Positions 34,447 to 43,175 are shown, counted from the stretch's first letter. The stretch is DNA of 64,000 nucleotides from Nibribacter ruber (GCF_009913235.1 NZ_CP047897.1:3099001-3163000), one strand, 5' to 3'. Notes: generated by a model from the sequence alone, not told the origin. Made by a program: numbers and translations.

Positions 34447-34478
34447 AAGTAGAAAGTATTTCTGATAAGCAAAGGCTG

Positions 34479-34508
34479 GACTATACCAAAGTTCAGTCCT
34501 TTTTGTTT
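34479..34508 (+). terminator. Hairpin terminator with T-run
   Basis: Imperfect stem AAAGGCTGGACT / AGTTCAGTCCTTT followed by TTTTTG and TTTTT. Confidence 0.6.
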
Positions 34509-34551
34509 TTATTAGTAGCCTTGAGCGCATGCTTTCTTTTATTTAAAACCT

Positions 34552-35292
34552 ATGGGCAAGACACTACTAACCAGCCTTCTTCTTTTTATCACCACGTTCA
34601 CGTTTGGCCAGACCTATAATGAAGAAATTGGAGCACCCATGGTAGTGCTTACTGAGGAAGACCCTTGGCTCATGGTCATTGGTTCTGATGTGCCCACCTT
34701 TGTGTTGTATGAAAACGGACAAATCATTTACAAGAAGGTTGAAAACAGAAAAGTGAAGTATTTTACGGTGAGCCTAAGCAAGGAAGAAACACAGGCAGAG
34801 ATTTATAAGATGGGTTTTAGTGACAGTCTATTAAAACTGCCCTCTTATATAGAAGCCTATAGGGCAACAGACCAGCCCACCAATGAGCTAATCTTGAATT
34901 TTGATAGTGCCAGAACCTTTAGGGTGTATGGTAACCTTAGAAATGAAACGGCACGCGCGGCTACGCCTAAAGCTTTCCTGACCGTGTATGACTACTTGAA
35001 AGGTTATTCCCATGCTAAGGCCATGCCTTGGATGCCAGAGGAAATAGAAGTGTTGGCCACAGATTACAGCCACTCTAAGGAGAAGGCCGCCAAATGGCCT
35101 GCCACCTGGCCTGACTTAAAAAGCCCAGAAACGGTGAGCAGAGGCGAAGACTTGTACAGCATCTATCTGCCCAAAGAACAGTTTGAAAGCTTCCTGCAAT
35201 TGTCCCAGTCCCTTAAAGAGAAACAGGCCGTTGAAATTAATGGCAAGAAATTTAGTTTGTCTTACAGACTACCTCTTCCTAACATAAAATAA
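34552..35292 (+). CDS. Secreted protein of unknown function
   Basis: 246 aa with a clear signal peptide (LLTSLLLFITTFTFGQ). The mature part is mixed alpha/beta: PTFVLYENGQIIYKKVENRK, FDSARTFRVYGNL, and a C-terminal strand pair KQAVEINGKKFSLSYRLPLP. No cysteine, catalytic motif or membrane anchor is seen. Similar proteins in Bacteroidota are hypothetical. R1 copy 16 follows 17 bp after the stop. Confidence 0.8.
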   Translation: MGKTLLTSLLLFITTFTFGQTYNEEIGAPMVVLTEEDPWLMVIGSDVPTFVLYENGQIIYKKVENRKVKYFTVSLSKEETQAEIYKMGFSDSLLKLPSYIEAYRATDQPTNELILNFDSARTFRVYGNLRNETARAATPKAFLTVYDYLKGYSHAKAMPWMPEEIEVLATDYSHSKEKAAKWPATWPDLKSPETVSRGEDLYSIYLPKEQFESFLQLSQSLKEKQAVEINGKKFSLSYRLPLPNIK

Positions 35293-35309
35293 TCTGAAAG
35301 CGAAAAACC

Positions 35310-35347
35310 CGTTTTTGGCCTGTTTTCATGAAAACAGGCCAAAAACG
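35310..35347. repeat. R1 repeat, copy 16 (perfect palindrome)
   Basis: All 38 bases pair, centre TCATGA, and complementarity extends outward through AACC and GGTT. Convergent gap. Confidence 0.97.
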
Positions 35348-35373
35348 GGTTTTCCCTATATACAAATAAGCAA

Positions 35374-35550
35374 TTAGTTCTTTTTGCCAGAGCCGCTTTT
35401 CTTGCCGCCGCCGTCATGTTTGTTGACAGTGGCCCAGGCGCGTTTTTCGGCTTCGTCTTCAGAGACCCCTTTCTTCTCGTAGCTTTCCTCAATGTGCTCA
35501 GCCTGCCGCTTTTGTTTGTCGGTGTAGGCAGATTTATCTCCTTGTGGCAT
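35374..35550 (-). CDS. Small basic protein of the MP(Q/R)GDKSxYTDKQKRQAEHIE family
   Basis: 58 aa. The N-terminus MPQGDKSAYTDKQKRQAEHI is followed by EESYEKKGVSEDEAEKRAWA, then TVNKHDGGGKKSGSGKKN. This short, highly charged family is widespread and often labelled plasmid stabilisation protein; that function is unproven. The start is certain: GAAAGGAGGAAACC precedes ATG at ideal spacing, one of the strongest Shine-Dalgarno sequences in the window. Helical N-terminal part and a Gly/Lys/Ser tail suggest nucleic-acid contact, as inference. Confidence 0.85.
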   Translation of the reverse strand: MPQGDKSAYTDKQKRQAEHIEESYEKKGVSEDEAEKRAWATVNKHDGGGKKSGSGKKN

Positions 35551-35624
35551 GGTTTCCTCCTTTCAGGTTAAAAATGAAACATACTCTTAGCCTGTTGTAT
35601 ACGAAATCAGTTTTTAAAAGGATG

Positions 35625-35700
35625 GTAGATACTAGACGCTAGATGTTAGACTTTGATTTAAAAAAAGAACAAGTCTAGGATCTAGCGTCTAGCATCTAAA
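35625..35700. repeat. Imperfect inverted repeat of CTAGACGCTAGAT type
   Basis: Arms CTAGACGCTAGATGTTAGAC and the complement of GTCTAGGATCTAGCGTCTAG (2-3 mismatches) around an A-rich loop. It ends 2 bp before the HTTM stop and could act as a weak terminator. Confidence 0.6.
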
Positions 35701-35701
35701 A

Positions 35702-37213
35702 TTAAGGTTTACAGTGACAGAGGACTTCGCGCTGAAGGGGTTTGGTTTGGTAGTCAGGCAGCGTGGTTTCTTTCATGTAGACGATGGAAAGCTCGTCAAT
35801 CTTTTCCTGGCCGGCGTGGGTCTCGTTCCAGCGGCGCATGAGGTAATGGCAATAGTAAGGCCGCATGTAAGCGTTGGGGACAAACAGGTAGTTCTCTGAG
35901 TATTTTCGCCAGCGGTCGTTCTTGAACAGACTTACCACGCTGGCGGGTTTCACCGTGTCTGGTTCTTTGCCTTGTTGGTTGAGGTCTACTTTCTTGTCTT
36001 TTAAGTTGATGCCTTCCAGTACATACCAGCCATCGTCTTTGAAAACATTGGGCGCGAACATGCTCCAGTTCTGGTCCAGGCGCAACACCAGGGCTACAGG
36101 CTGGGCACTTGCAGGCAACTTGGCGTATTGCGGTTTGTTGAGGGTATCTACGTTCCACCAGAAGGCAATGACCAGGGCGGTCAAGACCAAGACTTCGCGC
36201 AGCGCAATGATAGGGAAGTTGCGGGCCCAGGCAGGCGTGGTCCATTGCACTTGCACCGTCACAGGAGATTTCCACTGCTGGGTGGCCACGCTCCACCGCC
36301 GCTGAATCCTGGCATAGCCCAGCCAGAGCCTTCGGTCCAGAAAATCCATGACGGGCGTGGGCAGCAAGCCTATCACCGCCGAGATGCTGATCAAGTAAAA
36401 CAGCCCCACAAACAAGGTGAGACTGATGCCAATGTGCAGGCCGATGATAGCCAGAATAAAGACCATCCTGAACCAGGCGTTCTTCCAGGGGATGAGCAGT
36501 ACAAACGGCAGCCATAGTTCCACAAACATGGTAGCGTGCGTCAGGAACTTCATGAGGCCTGGGTACTGGTAGAGCACGCGCCCAGCAGGCATCAAAATCT
36601 GGTCAATGCTGAGGGCATAGTACAAGGCCGTACCCGTGGTGGTCCACTCGGGCCCAGACTTGAGCAGCGCCGTGAACACGTATACCCAGGCCACCTGCAA
36701 GAGATAGGCAAACGTGGCCGCACTGAAATAGACCGCTGATATAGGTTTGTTTTCTGAGGTGGGCGCTTTTCTGGCGTCTAAAGAATAGTGCCGGTGCCAG
36801 GGCAGAAACATACCCCAGAACAGAAGCATGCGCAGAAGACTGTCGCCGGATTGGGTGATGAGCGGGTTGCGGTTTTGGATGGACAGCAGCAGAAGCCAGG
36901 AGATGACCGTGGCCCAGCGCGTCTTGTAGCCCAGCAATAAACTGATGGCCGCGGCCGCCGCTAGGGCAAACAGCACTGCCTGGAACTGCCATAGGCCGCT
37001 CAAGACATGCAGAGAGAAATAGTATTGGTTCCAGGCGTTGGCGTGCAGGGTGTGCAGCGGCAGAATGCCCATGTTGGAATAGTGAGCCTCCAAATCTGTG
37101 GCCCGGGTAAGAATATCTAAAAGCAGCACGCTGGCCACCCAAATGCGCATGAGGGAGAGGGCGCGGGTATCAGCGTAAAACACACGGTGCAAGTACTGCT
37201 GTAATAGGTGCAT
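35702..37213 (-). CDS. HTTM domain membrane protein (vitamin K-dependent carboxylase-like)
   Basis: 503 aa, polytopic, with the horizontally transferred transmembrane (HTTM) domain related to gamma-glutamyl carboxylase. N-terminal FYADTRALSLMRIWVASVLL, repeated aromatic helices (LLMFWG-type FWGMFLPWHRHYSLD), and VELWLPFVLLIPWKNAW are typical. The C-terminal third (DQNWSMFAPNVFKDDGWYVL, then YCHYLMRRWN) is soluble. Function in bacteria is unknown. The DCC-family gene about 650 bp away is a frequent genomic partner of HTTM proteins. Confidence 0.88.
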   Translation of the reverse strand: MHLLQQYLHRVFYADTRALSLMRIWVASVLLLDILTRATDLEAHYSNMGILPLHTLHANAWNQYYFSLHVLSGLWQFQAVLFALAAAAAISLLLGYKTRWATVISWLLLLSIQNRNPLITQSGDSLLRMLLFWGMFLPWHRHYSLDARKAPTSENKPISAVYFSAATFAYLLQVAWVYVFTALLKSGPEWTTTGTALYYALSIDQILMPAGRVLYQYPGLMKFLTHATMFVELWLPFVLLIPWKNAWFRMVFILAIIGLHIGISLTLFVGLFYLISISAVIGLLPTPVMDFLDRRLWLGYARIQRRWSVATQQWKSPVTVQVQWTTPAWARNFPIIALREVLVLTALVIAFWWNVDTLNKPQYAKLPASAQPVALVLRLDQNWSMFAPNVFKDDGWYVLEGINLKDKKVDLNQQGKEPDTVKPASVVSLFKNDRWRKYSENYLFVPNAYMRPYYCHYLMRRWNETHAGQEKIDELSIVYMKETTLPDYQTKPLQREVLCHCKP

Positions 37214-37244
37214 GGTCTAGAGGAGGTAGCGTGGCAGGAAATGG

Positions 37245-37274
37245 AAAAGGCAAAACCAAACGGCTTTGCCTTTT
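37245..37274 (-). terminator. Terminator of the Thr/Gly-repeat lipoprotein gene
   Basis: Arms AAAAGGCAAA / TTTGCCTTTT with a 10-base loop, downstream of the minus-strand gene that stops at 37316. Confidence 0.65.
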
Positions 37275-37315
37275 CTGCTGTATGCATGTCGTTCTACGTG
37301 CAGAACGGAAATTGC

Positions 37316-37675
37316 TTAGCGGCCAGTGGTAGTACCCGTGGTAGTTCCGGTAGTGGTACCCGTGGTAGTTCCTGTAGTAGTACCGGTGGTGGTGCCTGTA
37401 GTGGTACCCGTTGTAGTACCAGTAGTAGTCATGCCGGTAGTAGTACCAGTAGTTCCGGTAGTGGTGCCCGTGGTGGTTCCGGTAGTAGTACCAGTGGTGG
37501 TGCTGGTTGTGCCGGTGGTAGTACCTGTGGTAGTTCCGTCAGTAGTGCCAGTTTCAGTAGACATATCTGTAGAAGTGGTGTCTGTAGTAGTTTCTGTGCT
37601 TCCAGAGCAAGAAGTAAGTGCTGAAGCGGCTACAAAAGCGGCGGCTGCGAACACATTGAAAAGCGTCTTTTTCAT
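37316..37675 (-). CDS. Lipoprotein with a long (T)TG-repeat tail
   Basis: 119 aa. Signal with lipobox ALTSC (Cys at about residue 23), then STETTTDTTSTDMSTETGTT and a run of about 18 GTTT/GTT units to the C-terminus (GTTTGTTTGTTTG pattern, one M interruption). At DNA level this is a degenerate 12-bp-type array (GGTAGTACC / GGTGGTACC variants), so length is likely variable between strains. The tail resembles Thr-rich, possibly O-glycosylated, surface stalks; the O-glycosylation idea is inference. The real signal peptide and following terminator support expression. Confidence 0.78.
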   Translation of the reverse strand: MKKTLFNVFAAAAFVAASALTSCSGSTETTTDTTSTDMSTETGTTDGTTTGTTTGTTSTTTGTTTGTTTGTTTGTTGTTTGMTTTGTTTGTTTGTTTGTTTGTTTGTTTGTTTGTTTGR

Positions 37676-37866
37676 AGTCTTTGACAGGTTAAGTTTTTTA
37701 ATGTTGAATTGGTTTTAGGTTACGAATCCTCTTTTACGACCTATTCTCAGAAAGGTGCTATATTTTATCCGAAATTTATTCTACTCAGGCACTACGCTTT
37801 TGGGCCTGGACGACTAACCCTGATCCCAGTTGTGCGTATTTTCCGCAGATTCTCTTACCTTGTCCT

Positions 37867-38274
37867 ATGGTTTCTTCCCTGCCCACCACCATCCTGTTTG
37901 ACGGCGTCTGCAACCTCTGTAACGGATTTGTACAGTTTGTCATCCAGCATGACCCGCACGGGCGGTTTCATTTTGCCGCCCTGCAGTCTGACCTAGGCCA
38001 GCAGATATTGGCTGAGCAGGGCATGGATACCCGTCAGTTTGAGACAGTGTTACTTTTAGAAAACGGAAAGCTGTATCAGAAGTCCACGGCCGCTCTGCGC
38101 ATTGCCCGCCACCTCACCGGAGGGTGGTCCTGGGCGTATGGCTTTATCATTCTGCCTGCCTTTTTGCGGGATTTGGCGTACGGCGTGGTGGCCAGAAACC
38201 GGTACCGGTGGTTTGGTCAGCAAGAAAGTTGTATGCTGCCTACGCCCGCGCTCAAGTCCAGGTTTCTGGCGTAA
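37867..38274 (+). CDS. DCC family thiol-disulfide oxidoreductase (DUF393)
   Basis: 135 aa. Starts TTILFDGVCNLCNGFVQFVI, giving the DxxCxxC motif of the family (Cys15 and Cys18), followed by FHFAALQSDLGQQILAEQG, LLLENGKLYQKSTAALRIAR and a C-terminal RNRYRWFGQQESCMLPTP. A thioredoxin-like redox role is assumed from the family. Probably linked functionally to the HTTM protein on the opposite strand, with which DCC proteins often occur or are fused. Confidence 0.9.
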   Translation: MVSSLPTTILFDGVCNLCNGFVQFVIQHDPHGRFHFAALQSDLGQQILAEQGMDTRQFETVLLLENGKLYQKSTAALRIARHLTGGWSWAYGFIILPAFLRDLAYGVVARNRYRWFGQQESCMLPTPALKSRFLA

Positions 38275-38367
38275 TCTACACTCAGCTTTTATGAACAGTT
38301 CTAGATTAAACCCCTATATTAGAAACTGGTCCTGTTAGGTAATCTCTACTACATCTATAGAGAATTT

Positions 38368-38405
38368 CGTTTTTAGTCTGTTTTCATGAAAATAAGTCAA
38401 AAACG
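38368..38405. repeat. R1 repeat, copy 17
   Basis: Left CGTTTTTAGTCTGTTTTC, right GAAAATAAGTCAAAAACG, centre TCATGA. Immediately upstream of the symporter -7 box. Confidence 0.92.
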
Positions 38406-38410
38406 GGACT

Positions 38411-38418
38411 TACTTTTG
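38411..38418 (+). promoter_or_regulatory. Candidate -7 box for the AGCS symporter
   Basis: TACTTTTG, an exact TAnnTTTG match, 5 bp after R1 copy 17 and 43 bp before the GTG start. Any -33 element lies in R1. Confidence 0.55.
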
Positions 38419-38461
38419 CGCCCTGCTTTTAAGAGCAGCCTATACTTATAACCCAATTTCA

Positions 38462-39841
38462 GTGGAAAAAATAGACGCCATCTTAGCCGAAGCCAGCAGT
38501 CTGGCCTGGGGCATGCCTTTGCTCATCTTGTTGATGGGCGGCGGTACCTTTTTAATGCTCTTCAGCCGATTGATCCCTTTCAGGATGCTGAGTCATTCCA
38601 TTGCCATTGTGCAGGGCAAGTACCAGGACCCCAACGCCGCCGGCCAGATTACGCCGTTTCAGGCCATGGCCAGCGCGCTGGCCTCTACCATTGGCATGGG
38701 TAACATTAGCGGTGTGGCCGTGGGCATTGCCATGGGCGGACCAGGCGTCTTGTTCTGGATGTGGGTGAGCGCCTTTGTGGGCATGGCCACCAAGTTCTTT
38801 ACCTGTACGCTCTCCATCATGTACCGCGGCAAAAACGAGCTGGGCCAGGTAGAAGGCGGTCCCATGTACATGGTCACCGAAGGCCTGGGCCAGAAATGGA
38901 AGCCTTTGTCCCTGCTCTTCGCGTTTGCCGGCCTGTTTGGCACCCTGCCTTTGTTTCAAGCCAACCAGTTGACCCAGATCATTACAGACGTGGTCTTGAA
39001 GCCGAGCGGCGTGGTAGGGCAGGATACGTTTGTCTCTAATTTATTCATGGGCATTGCCATGGCCTTGCTGGTGTCCATCATTTTGTTTGGCGGGCTTAAG
39101 CGCATTGCCAGCGTAGCTACCAAGCTGGTGCCTTTCATGGTAGTATTGTACACAGGTTCTGTGCTGTATATCATCTTCTCCAACTTGTCTGCAGTGCCCG
39201 GTATGTTCGCGCTCATCTTTGAAGACGCCTTTACCGGGAACGCCGTGATGGGTGGGGCCGTGATGCAGGTGATTATCATGGGTGCCCGCCGCGCCTCTTT
39301 CTCCAATGAAGCCGGTATTGGTACCGCCGCCATGATGCACGGCGAGTCGCAGAACAATGAGCCCGTCCGCGAAGGCTTAGTAGCCATGTGGGAACCGTTC
39401 ATTGACACCATCATTGTCTGCACCATGACCGGCCTGGCTATTCTGGTAACAGGCGTTTGGGAGTCTAATACTGGCAACGGCGTCTCTATGACCGCCGCAG
39501 CGTTTGGCGTGGCCATGCCTGCCATGGGTAAGTATCTGCTGGTGATCTGTGTGTTTATCTTCGCGTTTACGTCTTTGTTCTCTTACTGCTACTACGGCTC
39601 CAAGTGCTTCACCTATTTGTTCGGGTTCAAGTACCGCCGACTGTATGACTACTTCTATATCTTAACCATCATCATAGGCGCCGTAGTCACCATCACATCC
39701 GTCATCAACCTGGTAGACACCGCCTTCGCGTTGATGGCCATCCCAACCATGACGTGTGCCATACTGCTGTCGCCTAGAGTAGTAGCAGCGTCTAAAGAAT
39801 ATTTAGGAAGGTTGAGAAGGGGCGAAGTGCAGCGGTTTTAA
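38462..39841 (+). CDS. Alanine/glycine:cation symporter (AGCS family)
   Basis: Inner-membrane Na+/H+-coupled amino-acid importer, 459 aa with about ten to eleven helices. Family signatures are FQAMASALASTIGMGNISGV, VEGGPMYMV, and RASFSNEAGIGTAAMMHGES with the downstream EPFIDTIIVCTMTGLAIL. The start is GTG 38462 (EKIDAILAEASS follows), just after the promoter. Substrate is inferred from the family as alanine or glycine. Confidence 0.93.
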   Translation: MEKIDAILAEASSLAWGMPLLILLMGGGTFLMLFSRLIPFRMLSHSIAIVQGKYQDPNAAGQITPFQAMASALASTIGMGNISGVAVGIAMGGPGVLFWMWVSAFVGMATKFFTCTLSIMYRGKNELGQVEGGPMYMVTEGLGQKWKPLSLLFAFAGLFGTLPLFQANQLTQIITDVVLKPSGVVGQDTFVSNLFMGIAMALLVSIILFGGLKRIASVATKLVPFMVVLYTGSVLYIIFSNLSAVPGMFALIFEDAFTGNAVMGGAVMQVIIMGARRASFSNEAGIGTAAMMHGESQNNEPVREGLVAMWEPFIDTIIVCTMTGLAILVTGVWESNTGNGVSMTAAAFGVAMPAMGKYLLVICVFIFAFTSLFSYCYYGSKCFTYLFGFKYRRLYDYFYILTIIIGAVVTITSVINLVDTAFALMAIPTMTCAILLSPRVVAASKEYLGRLRRGEVQRF

Positions 39842-39865
39842 GGTAGTAGCAGGTAGCAGGATTTT

Positions 39866-39903
39866 CGTTTTTGGCGTGTTTTACAGGAAACAGGCCAAAA
39901 ACG
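39866..39903. repeat. R1 repeat, copy 18
   Basis: Left CGTTTTTGGCGTGTTTTA, right GGAAACAGGCCAAAAACG. It lies 24 bp after the symporter stop. Confidence 0.95.
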
Positions 39904-39980
39904 GAGAAGCGTCTGCTCAAGAGATCTCATTGAAGTCTTTTAGGACTTGCGAGCGTCTTTGTAATTGCCTTTACTAAAAG

Positions 39981-40021
39981 CGGATTCTCCCCTTGAGGGG
40001 AGCGCAGAGGGGTGTTTACAT
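39981..40021 (+). repeat. R2 repeat, solo copy
   Basis: CGGATTCTCCCCTTGAGGGG then AGCGCAGAGGGGTGTTTACA, same as the copy at 23041. Confidence 0.92.
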
Positions 40022-40120
40022 CAACAGGTAATAAGCCGCCTCTTAATCTAGGAGGAATGGGGATTAAATAAACAATGAGTCAGAGACAAGACCATGCCTG
40101 GTCTCTACAGATAACCAACA

Positions 40121-40164
40121 AAACAGAAAGGCCGCTCCTTAACGGGGCGGCCTTTCTGTTTTTT
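40121..40164. terminator. Bidirectional terminator between symporter and carB
   Basis: Arms AAACAGAAAGGCCGC / GCGGCCTTTCTGTTT with an 11-base loop and flanking A/T runs. Confidence 0.85.
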
Positions 40165-40205
40165 ATCGTCATGCTACGTGATACGCACTACTTGATACAA
40201 ACCAA

Positions 40206-43019
40206 TTACTTACTCAAGTACAGATTGCGTTCAGAGTAGATTTTGGTGAAGTAATCGTCTTCAAGGTTGCCAATGAAGTAGATGGCCTCACCGGTGGACT
40301 TCATCTCGGGTCCTAGCTCCTTGTTTACTTCAGGGAACTTATTGTGCGAGAAGACCGGTACCTTGATGGCGTAGCCGTCCAACTTCGGGTTGAAGGTGAA
40401 GTCCGTTACCTTGTTGGCGCCCAACATCACTTTAGCGGCGTAGTTCACGTACGGTTCGCCGTAGGCTTTGGCAATGAACGGCACCGTGCGGCTGGCGCGC
40501 GGGTTGGCTTCAATGATGTAGACAATCTCGTTCTTGATGGCGAACTGGATGTTGATCAACCCCACCGTGTTCAACGCCAAAGCGATTTTCTTGGTGTACT
40601 CCCGTATCTGGTTCATCACGTTCTCGCTCAAGTCAAACGGCGGCAGCACCGCATACGAGTCACCGGAGTGAATACCCGCCGGTTCAATGTGCTCCATGAT
40701 GCCCAGAATCTGCACGTTCTCGCCGTCGCAGATCGCGTCGGCCTCGGCTTCAATGGCGCGGTCCAAGAAGTGGTCAAGCAGTACATGGTTGCCCGGGCTG
40801 TCTTTCAAGATGTCCAGCACCTGCGCTTCCAGCTCCTTCTCATTGATGACAATCTTCATGTTCTGGCCACCCAACACGTAGCTAGGACGCACCAATAGCG
40901 GGAACTTAAGGTCTTTGCACACTTCCAGAGCATCCTCGGCAGAAGTCACACTCGCGAATGGTGGATACGGAATGTCATTGTCCTTGAGTAAGGTAGAGAA
41001 AGCACCGCGGTCTTCAGCTAGGTCCAGGCTTTCATAGGTGGTACCCATGATTTTTATCCCGAAGCGGGTCAGTTTCTCAGCGAGTTTCAAAGCCGTCTGT
41101 CCGCCCAACTGCACAATCACACCCTCTGGTTTCTCGTGCAGAATGATGTCATAGATGTGCTCCCAGAACACCGGCTCAAAGTACAGCTTGTCAGAGATGT
41201 CAAAGTCTGTAGACACCGTCTCTGGGTTGCAGTTAATCATGATGGTCTCATAGCCACACTCGCGGGCGGCTAACACACCGTGCACGCAAGAGTAGTCAAA
41301 CTCAATGCCCTGGCCAATACGGTTTGGACCCGAGCCTAGCACTACCACTTTCTTGCGGTCAGAGACAATGCTCTCGTTCTCACCGTCAAAGGTGCTATAG
41401 AAGTACGGCGTCTGGGCCTCAAACTCGGCAGCGCAGGTATCCACCATCTTGAACACGCGCTTAATGCCCATGCTCCAGCGCTTCTCATGCACTTCGCTCT
41501 CCTTGCAACGCAGCAGGTACGCTAATTGTCTATCCGCGAAGCCCTTCACCTTGGCGGTGCGCATGAGGTCTGCCGGGATGTTGTCAATGTGGTATTTCAG
41601 GATTTCGCGCTCGGTTAATTCCAGCTCTTCAATCTGCTGTAAAAACCACGGATCAATCTTAGTTACTTTATGAATGGTGCTGGAGGCCACGCCAAACTTC
41701 ATGGCGTCTTTGATGGTGAACAGGCGGTCCCAGCTTGGGTTGGCCAGGCTGTCCATCAACTGGTCATAATTGGTTTTCTCCTTGCCGTCGGCGCCCAGTC
41801 CGTTGCGCTTAATCTCTAAACTTTGGCAGGCCTTCTGAAGCGCTTCCTGGAACGTACGTCCAATGCCCATCACCTCACCTACAGACTTCATCTGCAAGCC
41901 CAGCGTTTTGTTAGCGCCTTTGAACTTGTCAAAGTTCCAGCGTGGTATTTTCACAATCACGTAGTCCAAGGCTGGCTCAAAGAACGCCGAAGTGGTCTTG
42001 GTGATGGAGTTCTGTAACTCGTCTAAGTTATAGCCAATGGCCAGTTTAGCGGCCACTTTGGCGATTGGATAGCCCGTGGCTTTAGAAGCCAAAGCAGAGG
42101 AACGGCTTACGCGCGGGTTAATCTCAATGGCGATGATGGTGTCATCCTCTGGGTTCACCGAGAACTGCACGTTGCAACCGCCGGCAAACTGCCCGATGCC
42201 ATTCATCATCTTAATGGCCAAATCGCGCATGCGCTGGTAGACGGTGTCTGGCAGGGTCATGGCCGGCGCTACAGTGATGGAGTCACCGGTGTGAATGCCC
42301 ATCGGGTCAAAGTTCTCAATAGAGCAGATGATGATCACGTTGCCGATGTTGTCGCGCAACAGCTCCAGCTCATATTCTTTCCAACCCATGATGCTTTGCT
42401 CCACCAGTACCTCATGGGTAGGAGAGGCGTGCAGACCGCGGGTGAGGGCGGCGTCAAACTCTTCTGGCGTATTCACAAAACCACCACCAGTACCCCCCAG
42501 CGTAAAGGATGGACGAATCACTAATGGGAAACCAATTTCCTGGGCAATCTCCTTGCCTTCCAGGAACGAGGTAGCGGTGTGGCCTTTGCAGACGTTCACG
42601 TCCAGCTCAATCATCAAAAGACGGAATTTCTCACGGTCCTCGGTGGTCTCAATGGCGCCAATGTCTACGCCAATCATCTTCACGCCGTATTTTTTCCAGA
42701 TACCGGCTTTGTCACAGTCAATGGCCAGGTTCAGGGCGGTCTGTCCCCCCATGGTTGGCAGCACCGCGTCAATCCTATGCTTCTCCAGAATCTGCACAAT
42801 CGACTTCTTCTCCAACGGTAACAGGTAGACGTTGTCTGCCGTGATGGAGTCGGTCATGATGGTGGCCGGGTTGGAGTTGATGAGGGTGACCTCAATCCCT
42901 TCCTCGCGCAGAGAACGGGCGGCTTGGGAGCCGGAGTAGTCAAATTCGCAGGCTTGTCCAATGACAATAGGACCAGAACCGATGATTAAGACTGACTTGA
43001 TGGATGGATCTTTGGGCAT
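40206..43019 (-). CDS. carB: Carbamoyl-phosphate synthase large subunit, without the C-terminal MGS domain
   Basis: Makes carbamoyl phosphate from bicarbonate, ammonia (from CarA) and 2 ATP for pyrimidine and arginine synthesis. 937 aa with two ATP-grasp halves: N-terminal LIIGSGPIVIGQACEFDYSG, then GGTGGGFVNTPEEFDAAL and INPRVSRSSALASKATGYPI; second half VVLGSGPNRIGQGIEFDYSC and EANPRASRTVPFIAKAYGEP. It ends after the synthetase domain at NLEDDYFTKIYSERNLYLSK, so the about 130-residue methylglyoxal-synthase-like regulatory domain of E. coli CarB (1073 aa) is absent. This is a normal stop, not a truncation by frameshift. carA is not adjacent. Confidence 0.95.
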   Translation of the reverse strand: MPKDPSIKSVLIIGSGPIVIGQACEFDYSGSQAARSLREEGIEVTLINSNPATIMTDSITADNVYLLPLEKKSIVQILEKHRIDAVLPTMGGQTALNLAIDCDKAGIWKKYGVKMIGVDIGAIETTEDREKFRLLMIELDVNVCKGHTATSFLEGKEIAQEIGFPLVIRPSFTLGGTGGGFVNTPEEFDAALTRGLHASPTHEVLVEQSIMGWKEYELELLRDNIGNVIIICSIENFDPMGIHTGDSITVAPAMTLPDTVYQRMRDLAIKMMNGIGQFAGGCNVQFSVNPEDDTIIAIEINPRVSRSSALASKATGYPIAKVAAKLAIGYNLDELQNSITKTTSAFFEPALDYVIVKIPRWNFDKFKGANKTLGLQMKSVGEVMGIGRTFQEALQKACQSLEIKRNGLGADGKEKTNYDQLMDSLANPSWDRLFTIKDAMKFGVASSTIHKVTKIDPWFLQQIEELELTEREILKYHIDNIPADLMRTAKVKGFADRQLAYLLRCKESEVHEKRWSMGIKRVFKMVDTCAAEFEAQTPYFYSTFDGENESIVSDRKKVVVLGSGPNRIGQGIEFDYSCVHGVLAARECGYETIMINCNPETVSTDFDISDKLYFEPVFWEHIYDIILHEKPEGVIVQLGGQTALKLAEKLTRFGIKIMGTTYESLDLAEDRGAFSTLLKDNDIPYPPFASVTSAEDALEVCKDLKFPLLVRPSYVLGGQNMKIVINEKELEAQVLDILKDSPGNHVLLDHFLDRAIEAEADAICDGENVQILGIMEHIEPAGIHSGDSYAVLPPFDLSENVMNQIREYTKKIALALNTVGLINIQFAIKNEIVYIIEANPRASRTVPFIAKAYGEPYVNYAAKVMLGANKVTDFTFNPKLDGYAIKVPVFSHNKFPEVNKELGPEMKSTGEAIYFIGNLEDDYFTKIYSERNLYLSK

Positions 43020-43044
43020 GGTAATGGGGTATGTATAAATTGCC

Positions 43045-43052
43045 CAAAGTTA
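43045..43052 (-). promoter_or_regulatory. Candidate -7 box for carB
   Basis: TAACTTTG on the minus strand, an exact TAnnTTTG match, 25 bp before the carB ATG. Confidence 0.5.
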
Positions 43053-43175
43053 ACGGAGAATCTTTAATACCTTCTGAAAAAGTGAGGAAACCTGCGTTTT
43101 CTTGCGAAAAAATAATTCTGGCGTACTCTTCTGAGATGTGTGATAGGCCAGTTTTAGGGCAGGATAAAGAACGGG

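Larger units (their letters stand above)
39842..40205. other. Gene-free convergent stretch of 364 bp
   Basis: Contains R1 copy 18, an R4-like core around 39,940-39,955 (GACTTGCGAGCGTCTTTG), an R2 copy, a GAGAC...GTCTC hairpin (40083-40105) and the carB/AGCS terminator. The ends carry AGGTAGTAGCAGGTAGCAGG and GCTACGTGATACGCACTACT, a loosely repetitive theme also seen beside psd. Confidence 0.8.

Noticed and set aside
35374-35550. Antitoxin of a toxin-antitoxin pair
   Set aside because: The plasmid stabilisation label of this small family is historical; no toxin gene is adjacent.
37208-37718. Open frames on the plus strand across the Thr/Gly repeat gene (Val/Pro or Gly/Ser/Cys repeats)
   Set aside because: They are mirror readings of a repeat array; only the minus-strand frame has a signal peptide, lipobox and terminator.
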